64,000 bases of DNA from assembly GCF_014201705.1 (NCBI RefSeq), contig NZ_JACHFA010000001.1:1-64000 (forward strand), written 5' to 3'. Below the pieces are notes generated by a model. The model did no database searches. It had not been told where the DNA came from and worked only from the letters and a program-made list of their open reading frames with translations. Positions within the stretch are counted from its first letter, which is position 1; each line of letters begins with the position of its first letter. The DNA is from Borreliella spielmanii (GTDB lineage: Bacteria > Spirochaetota > Spirochaetia > Borreliales > Borreliaceae). The position numbers were made by a program, and so were the translations under genes. Positions 9,801 through 19,224 of this stretch are shown piece after piece.

Positions 9801-10297
9801 GAATAAAGTTTTTTAGAGTTCCTATTAAGAACTATCCTATCACCTTTAATATTATGCTTCTTGTTTTCTTTAATATCTTCAACCAAAATATTAACTCTTC
9901 CTTCAAAAACAATGCTTTCATCCTTAGTAAGTCCATAAGTGAAATTTTCAAGATTGTCTGTAGTTTCAATTATTATTTTATATCTACCAGATCCAGCAAG
10001 TCCTTTTCCTTTAACAAAAAGCACTGGATCTATTCCAAACTTTTTTAAAAGCAATTCTCGTATTTTTACAACATCCGTTTCTTTTAGGCCTTCTTTTAAG
10101 GCCCATTTTTTCAAATCCTCATCAGTTGAAAGCTCAAGCTCTCTCAAATAAGATTTTTGACTTAAAGTTAACTTATTTCTTTTTTTAGAATTTTCATCAT
10201 TTAAAGTCTGAGCAAAAATTACATTAGAAAATGTTAAAAAAAATAACAATCTTACAAAAGATTTTTTAAAAACATTCCTGTATAGGAATTCTCGCAT
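6845..10297 (-). CDS. lptD: LptD-family outer-membrane protein
   Basis: A 1150-residue exported protein. The signal peptide ends near FSNVIFA (residue 29). Residues about 100-220 form an OstA/LptA-like beta-jellyroll (repeated short strands such as FEGRVNIL and SIGNVEYVL), and the rest is a very large beta-barrel rich in alternating aromatic residues. In LPS bacteria LptD inserts LPS into the outer leaflet. Lyme borreliae make no LPS, and published work from memory reports that their LptD homologue is needed to move surface lipoproteins through the outer membrane. The ATG at 10295-10297 lies inside the end of uvrA (46-bp overlap), with GAGG seven bases upstream, so the two are translationally linked. 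Confidence 0.9.
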   Translation of the reverse strand: MREFLYRNVFKKSFVRLLFFLTFSNVIFAQTLNDENSKKRNKLTLSQKSYLRELELSTDEDLKKWALKEGLKETDVVKIRELLLKKFGIDPVLFVKGKGLAGSGRYKIIIETTDNLENFTYGLTKDESIVFEGRVNILVEDIKENKKHNIKGDRIVLNRNSKKLYSIGNVEYVLDMDANEKLYFYGNEFFVDFDSQNFLLKDGILQKKMQKNQIDHILSFGGKVLKKIDNDVTILEQAFATTSKIPEPYYSIKASKIWVLPSGDFGFLNAIFYMGRVPVFYIPFFFRPGDSLFFNPSLGVNPRKGFSVFNTIYLFGNKSSSEDSSFLDFDFNSVYNSGKKPYIRNGYLTYFFAENLAHNINKDYVKLIFDIYANLGFYSGIDFDFSSTLGHFKTLEGSFGLGFTRNVYSYDGGYYPFDNRTLKQSLFSFSNLNKGDIFGFEVPFRYLLKLKTEFLLSDALFSAVLEHYSDPYVNIDFRDRIESASFFSLLNLDKDSVKEPTSISTFDWNLSSFYSRTFSDNSILDYKLNNLGLSFKLSGYENLYVKSPLEKPKEINDPTRKWFYLERIYAPYIDLNFQKDIYNNQWTFSSADAKEIIMRPEIKNLEDKGKYKKSVKGEKPEKIKDLNKDLYISPEPITLKSIDQFDSFFIRFGINPYLRNNVFFNNYGITSPKDFNYEIKNYLFDIKNKTDIKIHADFYNRLITFENLLYLNTIEYNPLTKDFKVEDKDKKSEHSVINQINVNLLPFIRYPVLSRSILKLENKATLYSFNKKYDTDVKSLVNKNSSIFFSDPETFYQSLTASLIYDFNYFNAELSGELKNSFEDIKASSELKLSLDFPYLLQEAGIGIKYYKKFKEDAIKNSGISGVQSLLNPLEPQKPSSPYKNLEMSPALYYKIEPRYLNYFKFSFLAAYDPLINRVSELSFKLNVFDFQFLFAMKDDFEYNYDPLKGDFSKVGITTKLVPYSIDSSYKKEFNVLNLFDKKLSFTLGIDAGWKINLQKFTDNELWSALTFKFKYTEFLEIYFSTFSINTKTFRYFKGYMDQIGLETVNIFTDLLKSFNFFNSQDRKNSLFKIKKFSSGFKFNFYDWKFVGEYNLEPDLLIGSDGIYSPIWRNNFTIYISWNFFAPVKASFENNKDTNYELIINRKTKK

Positions 10298-13104
10298 TTT
10301 GCAACCTCTTCGGGAATACCAGAAACAACGACATTACCCCCTGCCAATCCACCATCAGGCCCTAAATCTATTATATAATCTGCCTGTTTGATTACATCCA
10401 AATTATGCTCTATGAGCACAACTGTATTACCATTAGAAACTAAACGCTGCAAAACCTCTAATAACTTCTTTATGTCATCAAAATGCAATCCAGTTGTGGG
10501 TTCATCAATAATGTAAAAGGTTTTACCCGTACTCTTTTTACTTAACTCAAAAGCCAGCTTAATACGTTGGGCTTCGCCTCCTGATAAAGTTGTTGCAGAT
10601 TGACCCAATTTAATGTATTCAAGCCCAACTTCAATTAAAAATTTTAAATAATGATTAATTTTTGGAACATTTTCAAAAAATTTTTTAGCTTCAAACACAC
10701 TCATCTCTAAAACATCATGTATGTTTTTTCCTTTATACCTAACTTCTAAAGTTTCTTCATTAAATTTTTTGCCCTTGCACAAATCACAAGGAACAAAAAC
10801 ATCTGGTAAAAAATGCATTTGAATATTAAGATACCCATCTCCTTGGCATTTCTCACACCTTCCACCTTTAACATTAAAAGAAAATCTACCGGCTTTAAAA
10901 CCCCTTGCCTTTGCATCCGGAAGCTTAGCAAAAAGCTCCCTAATTTCTGTAAAAAATCCAACATACGTTGCTGGATTTGACCTTGAGGTTCTCCCTATTG
11001 GTTTTTGATTTATTTGAATAATTTTATCGATTCTTTCATACCCAATAATATCTTTAAAACCATCACAATACTTTCCATTAGACTTTAATCTACTGTTAAG
11101 CGCTGGATATAACACCTCGTTAAGTAGAGTACTTTTTCCACTACCAGAAACACCTGTTATTACAGTAAAAACTCCCAAAGGAATACTTACGTCTATATTT
11201 TTAAGATTGTTTTTACTAGAACCTAATAGTAAAATCTCTCCCTTGTCTGTCTTTCTTCTAGAACTTGGAACATCTATTTTAAACTTGCCACTCAAATATT
11301 GACCGGTTAAACTGTTTTTACTATTTAAAATATCTATTAAAGTTCCCTTTGCAACTATTTCCCCTCCAAGAATTCCAGCACCAGGCCCCATATCAATAAT
11401 ATAGTCTGCAGTACGCAAAGTTTGTTCATCATGTTCAACAACAATTACTGTATTGCCAATATTTTTAAGATTAACAAGAGTAGAAATTAATTTTTCATTA
11501 TCTCTTTGATGAAGGCCAATACTTGGCTCATCAAGAACATAAATAACACCCGAAAGCGCTGACCCTATTTGAGTAGCAAGCCTAATACGCTGGGCCTCAC
11601 CCCCAGATAGACTGCCAGATATTCTATTTAAATACAAATAAGAAAGACCAACATCAATTAAAAATTTAAGCCTACTTTTAATTTCCTTTAAAATTTCTTT
11701 AGATATTTTTTCATCCACCACATCAAGCTGTAAGTTCTCAAAAAACACATAAGAATCAAATACAGACAAATTAGTAAGATCTTGAATATCTCTCCCATTA
11801 ATTTTCACTGTTAAAGCTCCAACGCTTAAACGCTTCCCCTTGCATGAATTACAGATTTTTTTAGACATCAAATTTTCATAAAAAATTTTAGTACTCTCTG
11901 ATTCTGTTGTAAGATATCGTCTTTTTAAAAGAGGTAAAAGTCCTTCAAACTTTTTAGAATAATGAAATCCTCCATCCACCTCCTTTGCTTCCATTTCTTT
12001 GGACTGATAAATAAAATCTATTTTTTCATCTGAGCCATACAAAATCTGTTTAAGAACTTTATCTGGAATGTCTTTTATAGGGGTATTTAATTTAAAATTA
12101 TAATGCTTGGCAAGCCCTTTAAAAATAGCTACAGACCAAGATGAACTTGTCTTAAACGTAATAAAAGCGTCATCATTAAAAGAAAGACTAGGATCAGGAC
12201 AAATGCTCTCAAAATCAAATTCAAGCGTAACACCAAGACCAGAACACTCGCTGCAAGCACCAAATGGACTATTAAATGAAAAAAGTCTGGGCTCTATAAA
12301 AGGCAGTGAAAATCCACACAAAGGGCAACTATTATGCTCTGTAAAAAGCTTATCTATTTTTTCTAAATCATTCTCAATCTCCACTCTTAAATATCCATTA
12401 GAAACAGCAAGAGAAGTCTCAATAGATTCTGCAAGTCTCACTCTAATATTATTGTCGAGCTTAATCCTATCAACTATAATTTCAATAGTATGTTTTTTAT
12501 TTTTATGTAAATCTAAATTAAGTGCATCTTCTATTAAATAATCTTTGGAATTTATTCTAACCCTATTAAAACCTTGATTTAATATTTTTTCTAAAACTTT
12601 TTTATGAGAACCTTTAGAGCCTCTTACAATTGGTGCAAAAAGTATAACCTTAGATCCTTCAGAATAACTTAAAATAGTATTAACTATTTTATCTAAAGAT
12701 TGTTCTTCTATTAATCTTCCATCATTTGGACAATATGCTTTACCTATTTTAGCAAATATTAGCCTATAATAATCATAAATCTCCGTAATTGTTCCAACAG
12801 TAGAACGAGGATTATTACTTATTGTTCTCTGCTCAATAGCTATGGAAGGAGAAAGTCCATCTATGTAATCAACATTGGGTTTTTTCATTACACCTAAAAA
12901 TTGCCTTGCATAAGCTGAAACAGATTCCATATATCTTCTTTGCCCTTCTGCGAAGATAGTATCAAAAGCCAGAGAAGATTTACCAGAACCACTCTTACCA
13001 GATATTACAACTAAACCATCTTTTGGAATATCCACATCAATATTTTTCAAATTATGCTCTTTTGCTCCCCTAACAATAATTTTCTTTTTCAAATTTTTTA
13101 CCAA
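10252..13104 (-). CDS. uvrA: Excinuclease ABC subunit A
   Basis: Damage-recognition ATPase of nucleotide excision repair, 950 residues, the usual length. Two ABC modules are present: Walker A GKSGSGKS at 36-43 and GVSGSGKST in the second half, each with an LSGGEAQRI signature. Zinc modules are visible as CPLCGF with CSECSG, and CEKCQGDGY with CDLCKG. The start is a TTG at 13102-13104 supported by AGAGGTG six bases upstream; no ATG fits. It lies 20 bp after uvrB, so uvrB-uvrA form an operon that continues into the overlapping lptD gene. Confidence 0.97.
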   Translation of the reverse strand: MVKNLKKKIIVRGAKEHNLKNIDVDIPKDGLVVISGKSGSGKSSLAFDTIFAEGQRRYMESVSAYARQFLGVMKKPNVDYIDGLSPSIAIEQRTISNNPRSTVGTITEIYDYYRLIFAKIGKAYCPNDGRLIEEQSLDKIVNTILSYSEGSKVILFAPIVRGSKGSHKKVLEKILNQGFNRVRINSKDYLIEDALNLDLHKNKKHTIEIIVDRIKLDNNIRVRLAESIETSLAVSNGYLRVEIENDLEKIDKLFTEHNSCPLCGFSLPFIEPRLFSFNSPFGACSECSGLGVTLEFDFESICPDPSLSFNDDAFITFKTSSSWSVAIFKGLAKHYNFKLNTPIKDIPDKVLKQILYGSDEKIDFIYQSKEMEAKEVDGGFHYSKKFEGLLPLLKRRYLTTESESTKIFYENLMSKKICNSCKGKRLSVGALTVKINGRDIQDLTNLSVFDSYVFFENLQLDVVDEKISKEILKEIKSRLKFLIDVGLSYLYLNRISGSLSGGEAQRIRLATQIGSALSGVIYVLDEPSIGLHQRDNEKLISTLVNLKNIGNTVIVVEHDEQTLRTADYIIDMGPGAGILGGEIVAKGTLIDILNSKNSLTGQYLSGKFKIDVPSSRRKTDKGEILLLGSSKNNLKNIDVSIPLGVFTVITGVSGSGKSTLLNEVLYPALNSRLKSNGKYCDGFKDIIGYERIDKIIQINQKPIGRTSRSNPATYVGFFTEIRELFAKLPDAKARGFKAGRFSFNVKGGRCEKCQGDGYLNIQMHFLPDVFVPCDLCKGKKFNEETLEVRYKGKNIHDVLEMSVFEAKKFFENVPKINHYLKFLIEVGLEYIKLGQSATTLSGGEAQRIKLAFELSKKSTGKTFYIIDEPTTGLHFDDIKKLLEVLQRLVSNGNTVVLIEHNLDVIKQADYIIDLGPDGGLAGGNVVVSGIPEEVAKCENSYTGMFLKNLL

Positions 13105-13124
13105 AGATTACACCTCTCTTTCAT

Positions 13125-15107
13125 TTATTGTGAGCCTTTGCTACTAAGCTCTTTTATTTTATCTCTTAAAACAATTGCATCTTCAAATCTTTCATCATTA
13201 ACGGCTTCTTCTAGCTCAAATTTAAGCTTATCAATAAGCTTTTTTTTAGACAATTTCTCGCCTGAAATAATTTTTTCAAAGTCATAACTAATATTTTTAT
13301 TTTTATTATTAAGTTCTTTTTCTAAAATATTTTGAATCTTCTTAACAATTGTCTTAGGAATAATATTATTTTTTTTATTATAATCAATCTGAATTTGACG
13401 CCTTCTATTAGTCTCCTCAATTGCTTCCTGCATAGCCACACTTATTTTGTCGTAATACATTATTACAAGCCCATTAGAATTTCTAGCAGCCCTGCCAATT
13501 GTTTGTATTAATGAAGTGGTAGATCTTAAAAACCCAACTTTATCGGCATCTAATATCACAACAAGAGATACTTCTGGAATATCTAAACCTTCTCTAAGCA
13601 AGTTAATACCAACAATAACATCAATTTCAGATTTTCTAAGCAATGAAATAACTTCCACCCTTTCAAGGGTGTCTAGTTCTGAATGTAAATATTTTGCCTT
13701 TACACCAAGATTTACTAAATATTCAGTCAAATCCTCAGACATTTTTTTTGTCAAAGTAGTAATTAAAACTCGCTCTTTAAGCGCTACTCTTTTTTGAATC
13801 TCAATATAAAGATCTTCCATTTGACCATCAGAATGCCTGGTAACAATTTCGGGATCAACAAGGCCCGTAGGACGAATTATTTGATCAACAACCACACTAC
13901 TCTTATCGTTCTCTTCAAAACCTGGAGTTGCAGATACAAATATAACCTGATTAATTAATGCGTCAAATTCATCATACTTAAGGGGTCTATTCTCAAGCGC
14001 TGCAGGAAGTCTGAATCCAAAGTTAACAAGATTTAATTTTCTAGAATAATCTCCATTATACATCCCCCTAAATTGCGGCAATGTAACATGAGATTCATCT
14101 ACAAACAATAAGTAATCTTTTGGAAAAAAATCAAAAAGGCAATAAGGTCTTCCCATTGTGCTTCCACTCAAATATTTAGAATAATTTTCAATGCCCGAAC
14201 AAAATCCTGTTTCTCTAAGCATTTCCAAATCATACTCTACCCTCTGCTTAAGTCTCTCAGCTTCTACAAGCTTGCCATTATCTTTAAAATATTGACATTG
14301 GAGATCTAAATCATAAGATATTTTAGGTATTGCTTCTAATACGTTTTGATAAGGAATTACAAAATAAGATTTAGCAAAAAGAGTAAAACTATTTGTGGCT
14401 CCTAAATTTTTTTTAGAAAATGAACTAATCCTATATATTTTAACAATTTCATCAAAATCTAAACAAATTCGATAAGCAAACTCTCCATGCTCACTGCTAG
14501 GCCACACTTCAACAACATCTCCTTTTACTGAAAATTTATCTCTCTCTAGATTCATCAAAGTTCTCTCATAATAAAGCTCTACAAAAATATCTGATATTTC
14601 TTTAATAGAAATTCTTTGCCCTACAAAAAATTCTCGTGCTGATTTTTTGAAAAAATCTGGAGATCCAAGAGCATAAATTGAAGATACGGTTGCAACAACA
14701 ATAACATCTCGTCTTTTAGCAAGAGACGTTACCGTCCTTATTCGCTTGATTTCTATCTCAGCATTAATAGTAGCTTCTTTTTCAATAAATAAATCTTTTG
14801 AAGGCACATAGGATTCTGGCTGATAATAATCATAATAAGAAACAAAATATTCAACAGCATTGTTTGGAAAAAAATCTTTAAACTCCCTATAAAGCTGCGC
14901 TGCTAATGTTTTGTTATGACTGACAACTAATGCGGGTCTGTTTAAGTCTTTAATTATATTTGCAATTGTGAAAGTCTTTCCGCTTCCTGTAACACCTTTT
15001 AATGTTTGATACTTATTCCCTAATAAAATAGAATCCTCAATCTCTTTTATTGCTTTAGGTTGATCACCAGCAGGAAGATATTCTGACTTCAAAAAAAAAT
15101 CTATCAT
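13125..15107 (-). CDS. uvrB: Excinuclease ABC subunit B
   Basis: Helicase-like damage-verification subunit that acts with UvrA and UvrC. The 660-residue protein has Walker A GVTGSGKT at 38-45, the damage-probing beta-hairpin ([13 protein letters not shown]), the DESH Walker B box, helicase motif VI (QTIGRAARN), and a C-terminal UVR motif ([11 protein letters not shown]). The ATG at 15105-15107 is preferred over a TTG five codons upstream because the family starts at this point; neither has a good SD. First gene of uvrB-uvrA-lptD, divergent from the phosphohexomutase gene. The 127-bp gap upstream holds AT-rich sequence and TATAAT-like hexamers. Confidence 0.96.
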   Translation of the reverse strand: MIDFFLKSEYLPAGDQPKAIKEIEDSILLGNKYQTLKGVTGSGKTFTIANIIKDLNRPALVVSHNKTLAAQLYREFKDFFPNNAVEYFVSYYDYYQPESYVPSKDLFIEKEATINAEIEIKRIRTVTSLAKRRDVIVVATVSSIYALGSPDFFKKSAREFFVGQRISIKEISDIFVELYYERTLMNLERDKFSVKGDVVEVWPSSEHGEFAYRICLDFDEIVKIYRISSFSKKNLGATNSFTLFAKSYFVIPYQNVLEAIPKISYDLDLQCQYFKDNGKLVEAERLKQRVEYDLEMLRETGFCSGIENYSKYLSGSTMGRPYCLFDFFPKDYLLFVDESHVTLPQFRGMYNGDYSRKLNLVNFGFRLPAALENRPLKYDEFDALINQVIFVSATPGFEENDKSSVVVDQIIRPTGLVDPEIVTRHSDGQMEDLYIEIQKRVALKERVLITTLTKKMSEDLTEYLVNLGVKAKYLHSELDTLERVEVISLLRKSEIDVIVGINLLREGLDIPEVSLVVILDADKVGFLRSTTSLIQTIGRAARNSNGLVIMYYDKISVAMQEAIEETNRRRQIQIDYNKKNNIIPKTIVKKIQNILEKELNNKNKNISYDFEKIISGEKLSKKKLIDKLKFELEEAVNDERFEDAIVLRDKIKELSSKGSQ

Positions 15108-15249
15108 TAATTCAACGACCAAAATTTAATACATATTCTCACAAATCATCTAATAATAAATTTTATATCAAGTATATAATTCATTATAAATCAATATAAT
15201 TTAATTAATCTTTGTTTAAAAAAATAAAATAGAATAAAAGGAATAACTG

Positions 15250-16959
15250 ATGCAAAAAATCGAAGCTAAAAGAAAATTAAAAAATTACATTCTTCTTGAA
15301 GAAGATATATATTTTCAAGAAGAAGCAATAAAAATTCAAAAAACAAATAATGAAGCAGAAATTCTAAACAGATTTTACAAAGATCTAGAATTTGGCACTG
15401 CTGGAATAAGAGGAGTCGTTGGAGCTGGGACATGCTACATAAACACATATAATGTAAAAAAAATAAGCCAAGGAATATGCAACTATGTACTTAAAATAAA
15501 TAAAACCCCAAAAGTTGCAATAAGTTATGATTCAAGATATTTTTCAAAAGAATTTGCTTACCATACTGCTCAAATTTTTGCCTCAAATAATTTTGAAACA
15601 TATATATACAAAAACTTAAGGCCTACCCCACAACTATCTTATACAATAAGAAAATTTGATTGCGATGTTGGTGTTATGATAACAGCAAGTCATAATTCAA
15701 AAGAATATAACGGGTATAAAGCATATTGGAGAGGTGGAATTCAAATGATGCCACCTCATGACGCACTAATAACTAATGAAATTAAAAAGGTAAAAAATAT
15801 AATAAATACAATTACCATAAAAGAAGGCATTGCAAAAAAGATTATCAAAGAACTAGACAATGAGATCGACAAAGAGTACATAAAAACAATAAACAAAGAA
15901 TTCCCTGATTTTGAAAAGAATAGTAAAAAAACGAACTTAAAAATAGCATACACGGCTTTACATGGCACCGGTGGAACCATAATAAAAAAACTCTTTACAA
16001 ATAGCAAAGTACAGCTTTTTTTGGAAAAAAGTCAAATAATGCCAAACCCTGAATTTCCAACAATAAACTATCCTAATCCAGAAAAAAAAACATCAATGCT
16101 TAAAGTAATAGAGCTTGCAAAAAAAGAAGATTGCGACATTGCCCTTGCAACAGATCCAGATGCTGACAGAATAGGAGTTGCATTTAAAGATCAAAACGAA
16201 TGGATATTCTTAAATGGAAATCAAATATCATGTATTTTAATGAACTATATACTCTCAAAAGAAATAAATCCTAAAAATACATTTGTAATATCATCGTTTG
16301 TAACAACACAAATGCTAGAAAAAATTGCAAAAAAATATGGTTCTCAAATTTTTAGAACTTATACAGGATTTAAATGGATAGGAAGCTTAATTGATGAAAT
16401 GGAAAAAAATGAACCAAATAAAAAATTTGCCTTTGCATGCGAAGAAAGTCATGGATATCTAATAGGAGGAAAAGTTAGAGATAAGGATGCATTTTCAGCT
16501 ATAAAGGGGATTTGCTCTTTGGCAATTGATTTAAAAGCTAAGCAACAAACGATTAAGAATTATCTTGAAAAGATATACAAAGAATTTGGATATTATGAAG
16601 AATTTAATATAGAAAAAAACTTTGAAGGAGCTAATGGGGAGATTCAAAGAGAAGCACTAATGCTAAAGTTAAGAAAAGAACAAAAAATGCAATTTGCAGG
16701 AATTAAAGTAATTGAAAAATTAGACTATGAAACTCTTAAAAAGATTAACTTCAAAAAAGAAATTTCAGAAATTAAAGAATATAAATATCCCACAAACGCA
16801 ATAAAATTTATACTTGAAAACGAAATTGTAATAACTATAAGACCCTCTGGAACAGAACCAAAAATTAAATTTTACATATCTGTAAAACTTGAGTATAAGG
16901 AAAAACATAAAATATTTGGTATAATAAATGCAATAAAGATGGAGATAAAAAAATATTAA
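15250..16959 (+). CDS. Alpha-D-phosphohexomutase (phosphomanno-/phosphoglucomutase)
   Basis: Moves phosphate between C1 and C6 of hexoses through a phosphoserine enzyme. All four family signatures are present in 569 residues: phosphoserine loop TASHNSKEYNGYK with Ser147, metal loop DPDADRIG (Asp302, 304, 306), sugar loop CEESHGY at 397-403, and the phosphate-binding RPSGTEPK near the C-terminus. Sequence alone does not separate glucose from mannose preference. AAAGGAA lies about eight bases before the ATG and a TATAAT at 15195-15200 may be its -10. It is followed after a short gap by the Clp ATPase gene. Confidence 0.93.
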   Translation: MQKIEAKRKLKNYILLEEDIYFQEEAIKIQKTNNEAEILNRFYKDLEFGTAGIRGVVGAGTCYINTYNVKKISQGICNYVLKINKTPKVAISYDSRYFSKEFAYHTAQIFASNNFETYIYKNLRPTPQLSYTIRKFDCDVGVMITASHNSKEYNGYKAYWRGGIQMMPPHDALITNEIKKVKNIINTITIKEGIAKKIIKELDNEIDKEYIKTINKEFPDFEKNSKKTNLKIAYTALHGTGGTIIKKLFTNSKVQLFLEKSQIMPNPEFPTINYPNPEKKTSMLKVIELAKKEDCDIALATDPDADRIGVAFKDQNEWIFLNGNQISCILMNYILSKEINPKNTFVISSFVTTQMLEKIAKKYGSQIFRTYTGFKWIGSLIDEMEKNEPNKKFAFACEESHGYLIGGKVRDKDAFSAIKGICSLAIDLKAKQQTIKNYLEKIYKEFGYYEEFNIEKNFEGANGEIQREALMLKLRKEQKMQFAGIKVIEKLDYETLKKINFKKEISEIKEYKYPTNAIKFILENEIVITIRPSGTEPKIKFYISVKLEYKEKHKIFGIINAIKMEIKKY

Positions 16960-16981
16960 CATAACAGAAAATTTAATAAAT

Positions 16982-19201
16982 TTGGTAGAAATAGATTCAA
17001 AAGAAATTGCAAGAAAAAATAAAAATAAAGAAGTTTCAATTTGGCATCTTTTAATGTCTATAATTACCACTCCCAAAAAATCTGAAATAAAATTTATAGA
17101 TACCAAAACACTAAAAAATATTAAACAAGAAGTTCTATGCGAAATAGATAAATTAGAGAAAATTTTAATAGAAAAAAATGAAATAATTATTCCAAAAATC
17201 AATAAAGAAATTTTTACTCTCATAAACGAAGCTAAAAAAGAGTTTAAATCCAAACCCTTAATAGGAGCAAAAGAAATTTTTTATCAAATATTAAAAAATA
17301 AAAAACTTCTAAAAAAGTATAAACTAAGCAAATCTAGCTTCGACTTTAAAGATCAAAATATATTAGAATACATGGAAAAAAATAAAATAAGATTAATTGA
17401 AACCTACAAAGAATTTGATGAAGAAATACGACTTGAAAATGAACACTTCGAAATTGAAAAGTATGTCAAGAATTTAACAGCACTTGCAAAAGATAAAAAA
17501 TTAGATCCTTTGATTGGAAGAGAAGCAGAGATTAAAACTCTTACAAATATACTCTTGAGAAGAAACAAAAATAGCGCAATGCTAATAGGTGAGCCTGGCG
17601 TAGGAAAAACAGCAATAGTTGAAGGACTTGCATCAAGCATTGTACAAAAAAAAATAAGTAGAAAACTGCAAGACAAAACAATTTTAATGCTTAAAGTTTC
17701 AAACTTGGTATCAGGAACAAAATATAGAGGTGAGTTTGAAGACCGTTTAAATAAAATAATCAAACATATTGAAAAAAATAAAAACACAATAATATTTATT
17801 GACGAAATACATACTTTAATAGGAGCTGGAAACTCCGAAGGGGCCCTTGATGCATCAAATATATTAAAACCATCACTTTCTAGAGCAGAAATACAAATTA
17901 TTGGAGCAACCACTTATAGTGAATACCGAAAATATATTTCAAAAGACAAAGCATTCGCCAGAAGATTCCAAACAATTACCGTAAGAGAACCTAATGAAAA
18001 AGATACACTAAAAATAATTAAAAATATTGCAAAAAATTTCGAAGACTATCATGGAGTAATCTATGAAAAAAATGCACTTATAAATATAGTAAAACTTTCC
18101 TCCAAATACCTAGTAAATAAAAGATTTCCGGATAAAGCCATAGATATAATAGACATTGCCGGAGCAATTAAAAAGGAAGAGCTCACAACAGACAATATAA
18201 TAACATCGGATGATATACAAAAAGCACTAAATGAAATATTATCTATTAAAACAACAAATAACATAAAAGAAGAAATTTCAGAATTAAAAGAAATAGAAAG
18301 CAAAATCAATCAAAAAGTAATCGGACAAAAACATGCAGTAAGCGAACTTATTAAAGAAATTATTAAAGTCAAACTTGGACTTAATGACGATTCTAAGCCT
18401 TTAACTTCAATATTGTTAATAGGATCAAATGGATGTGGAAAAACCACTTTAACTGATGAACTATCTAAAAAAATCATTAAAGATCAAAATTCGGTATTAA
18501 AACTAGATATGTCAGATTACAAAGAGGAAAGTTCTATCTCAAAATTAATTGGCACAAATCCAGGATACGTGGGCTACTCTGATGGCGGCATTCTGACAAA
18601 CAAATTAAAACATTCATTTGAAACTTTAATATTGTTTGAAAACATTGAAAATACTCACAGCTCTATATTAAACTTAATAAGTCAAATGCTTGAAAATGGA
18701 GAACTTATTGATAGCAAGGAAGATAAAATACTGTTCAAAAACACAATTATAATAATGACTACAAATGTTGGATCTAAAATACTTCTTGGAGAAAAGAATA
18801 TTGGATTCAACAAAAATCAACAAAAAAGCTCAGAAACAAAAACCCTTAAAGAAGAAATAAAACAAGATCTTGAAAAAAGATTTAAACTCTCACTCTTAGA
18901 CAGAATTCAAAAAAAAATTATCCTAAATATCCTTACAAAGGACAATGTAGAAGAAATTTGCAAAAAATACCTAAATGACCTTAAAACAAAATTTAACTCT
19001 AAAGGAATTGAAATAGAAATAAAAAAAGATGTTGACAAATTCATAACCACAAAATACTATAAAAAAAATTCGGGGGCAAGAAGCGTAATTGCTGCAATAA
19101 AGGAAAAAATAGAAGAAAATATTATCACTAAAATAGCTGAAAATCAAAACACAAATAAAATAACAATTTATTTAGAAAAAGAAGAAATAATAATAGAATA
19201 A
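16982..19201 (+). CDS. clpC: ClpA/ClpC-type AAA+ unfoldase with altered D2 Walker B
   Basis: A class-1 Clp ATPase of about 739 residues with an N-domain, two AAA+ modules and no long middle coiled coil, so closer to ClpA in build. D1 is complete: GEPGVGKT, pore loop KYRGEFED, Walker [10 protein letters not shown]2 keeps Walker A GSNGCGKT (481-488) and the GYVGY pore loop, but Walker B reads [11 protein letters not shown], with Glu553-Asn554 in place of Asp-Glu. An IGF loop (NIGFN) suggests docking to ClpP. The listed TTG start has no SD and trims the N-domain; an ATT at 16955, ten bases after GGAG, is in frame and would restore it. Confidence 0.9.
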   Translation: MVEIDSKEIARKNKNKEVSIWHLLMSIITTPKKSEIKFIDTKTLKNIKQEVLCEIDKLEKILIEKNEIIIPKINKEIFTLINEAKKEFKSKPLIGAKEIFYQILKNKKLLKKYKLSKSSFDFKDQNILEYMEKNKIRLIETYKEFDEEIRLENEHFEIEKYVKNLTALAKDKKLDPLIGREAEIKTLTNILLRRNKNSAMLIGEPGVGKTAIVEGLASSIVQKKISRKLQDKTILMLKVSNLVSGTKYRGEFEDRLNKIIKHIEKNKNTIIFIDEIHTLIGAGNSEGALDASNILKPSLSRAEIQIIGATTYSEYRKYISKDKAFARRFQTITVREPNEKDTLKIIKNIAKNFEDYHGVIYEKNALINIVKLSSKYLVNKRFPDKAIDIIDIAGAIKKEELTTDNIITSDDIQKALNEILSIKTTNNIKEEISELKEIESKINQKVIGQKHAVSELIKEIIKVKLGLNDDSKPLTSILLIGSNGCGKTTLTDELSKKIIKDQNSVLKLDMSDYKEESSISKLIGTNPGYVGYSDGGILTNKLKHSFETLILFENIENTHSSILNLISQMLENGELIDSKEDKILFKNTIIIMTTNVGSKILLGEKNIGFNKNQQKSSETKTLKEEIKQDLEKRFKLSLLDRIQKKIILNILTKDNVEEICKKYLNDLKTKFNSKGIEIEIKKDVDKFITTKYYKKNSGARSVIAAIKEKIEENIITKIAENQNTNKITIYLEKEEIIIE

Positions 19202-19224
19202 TAAAGGAGAATTATAATATTAAT

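Noticed and set aside
12107-12541. 144-codon plus-strand ORF opposite uvrA
   Set aside because: Antisense to conserved uvrA sequence; Ser/Leu-rich translation typical of a shadow frame.
16765-17253. 162-codon minus-strand ORF across the PMM-clp junction
   Set aside because: Lies antisense to two real genes and encodes low-complexity Phe/Ile-rich sequence.
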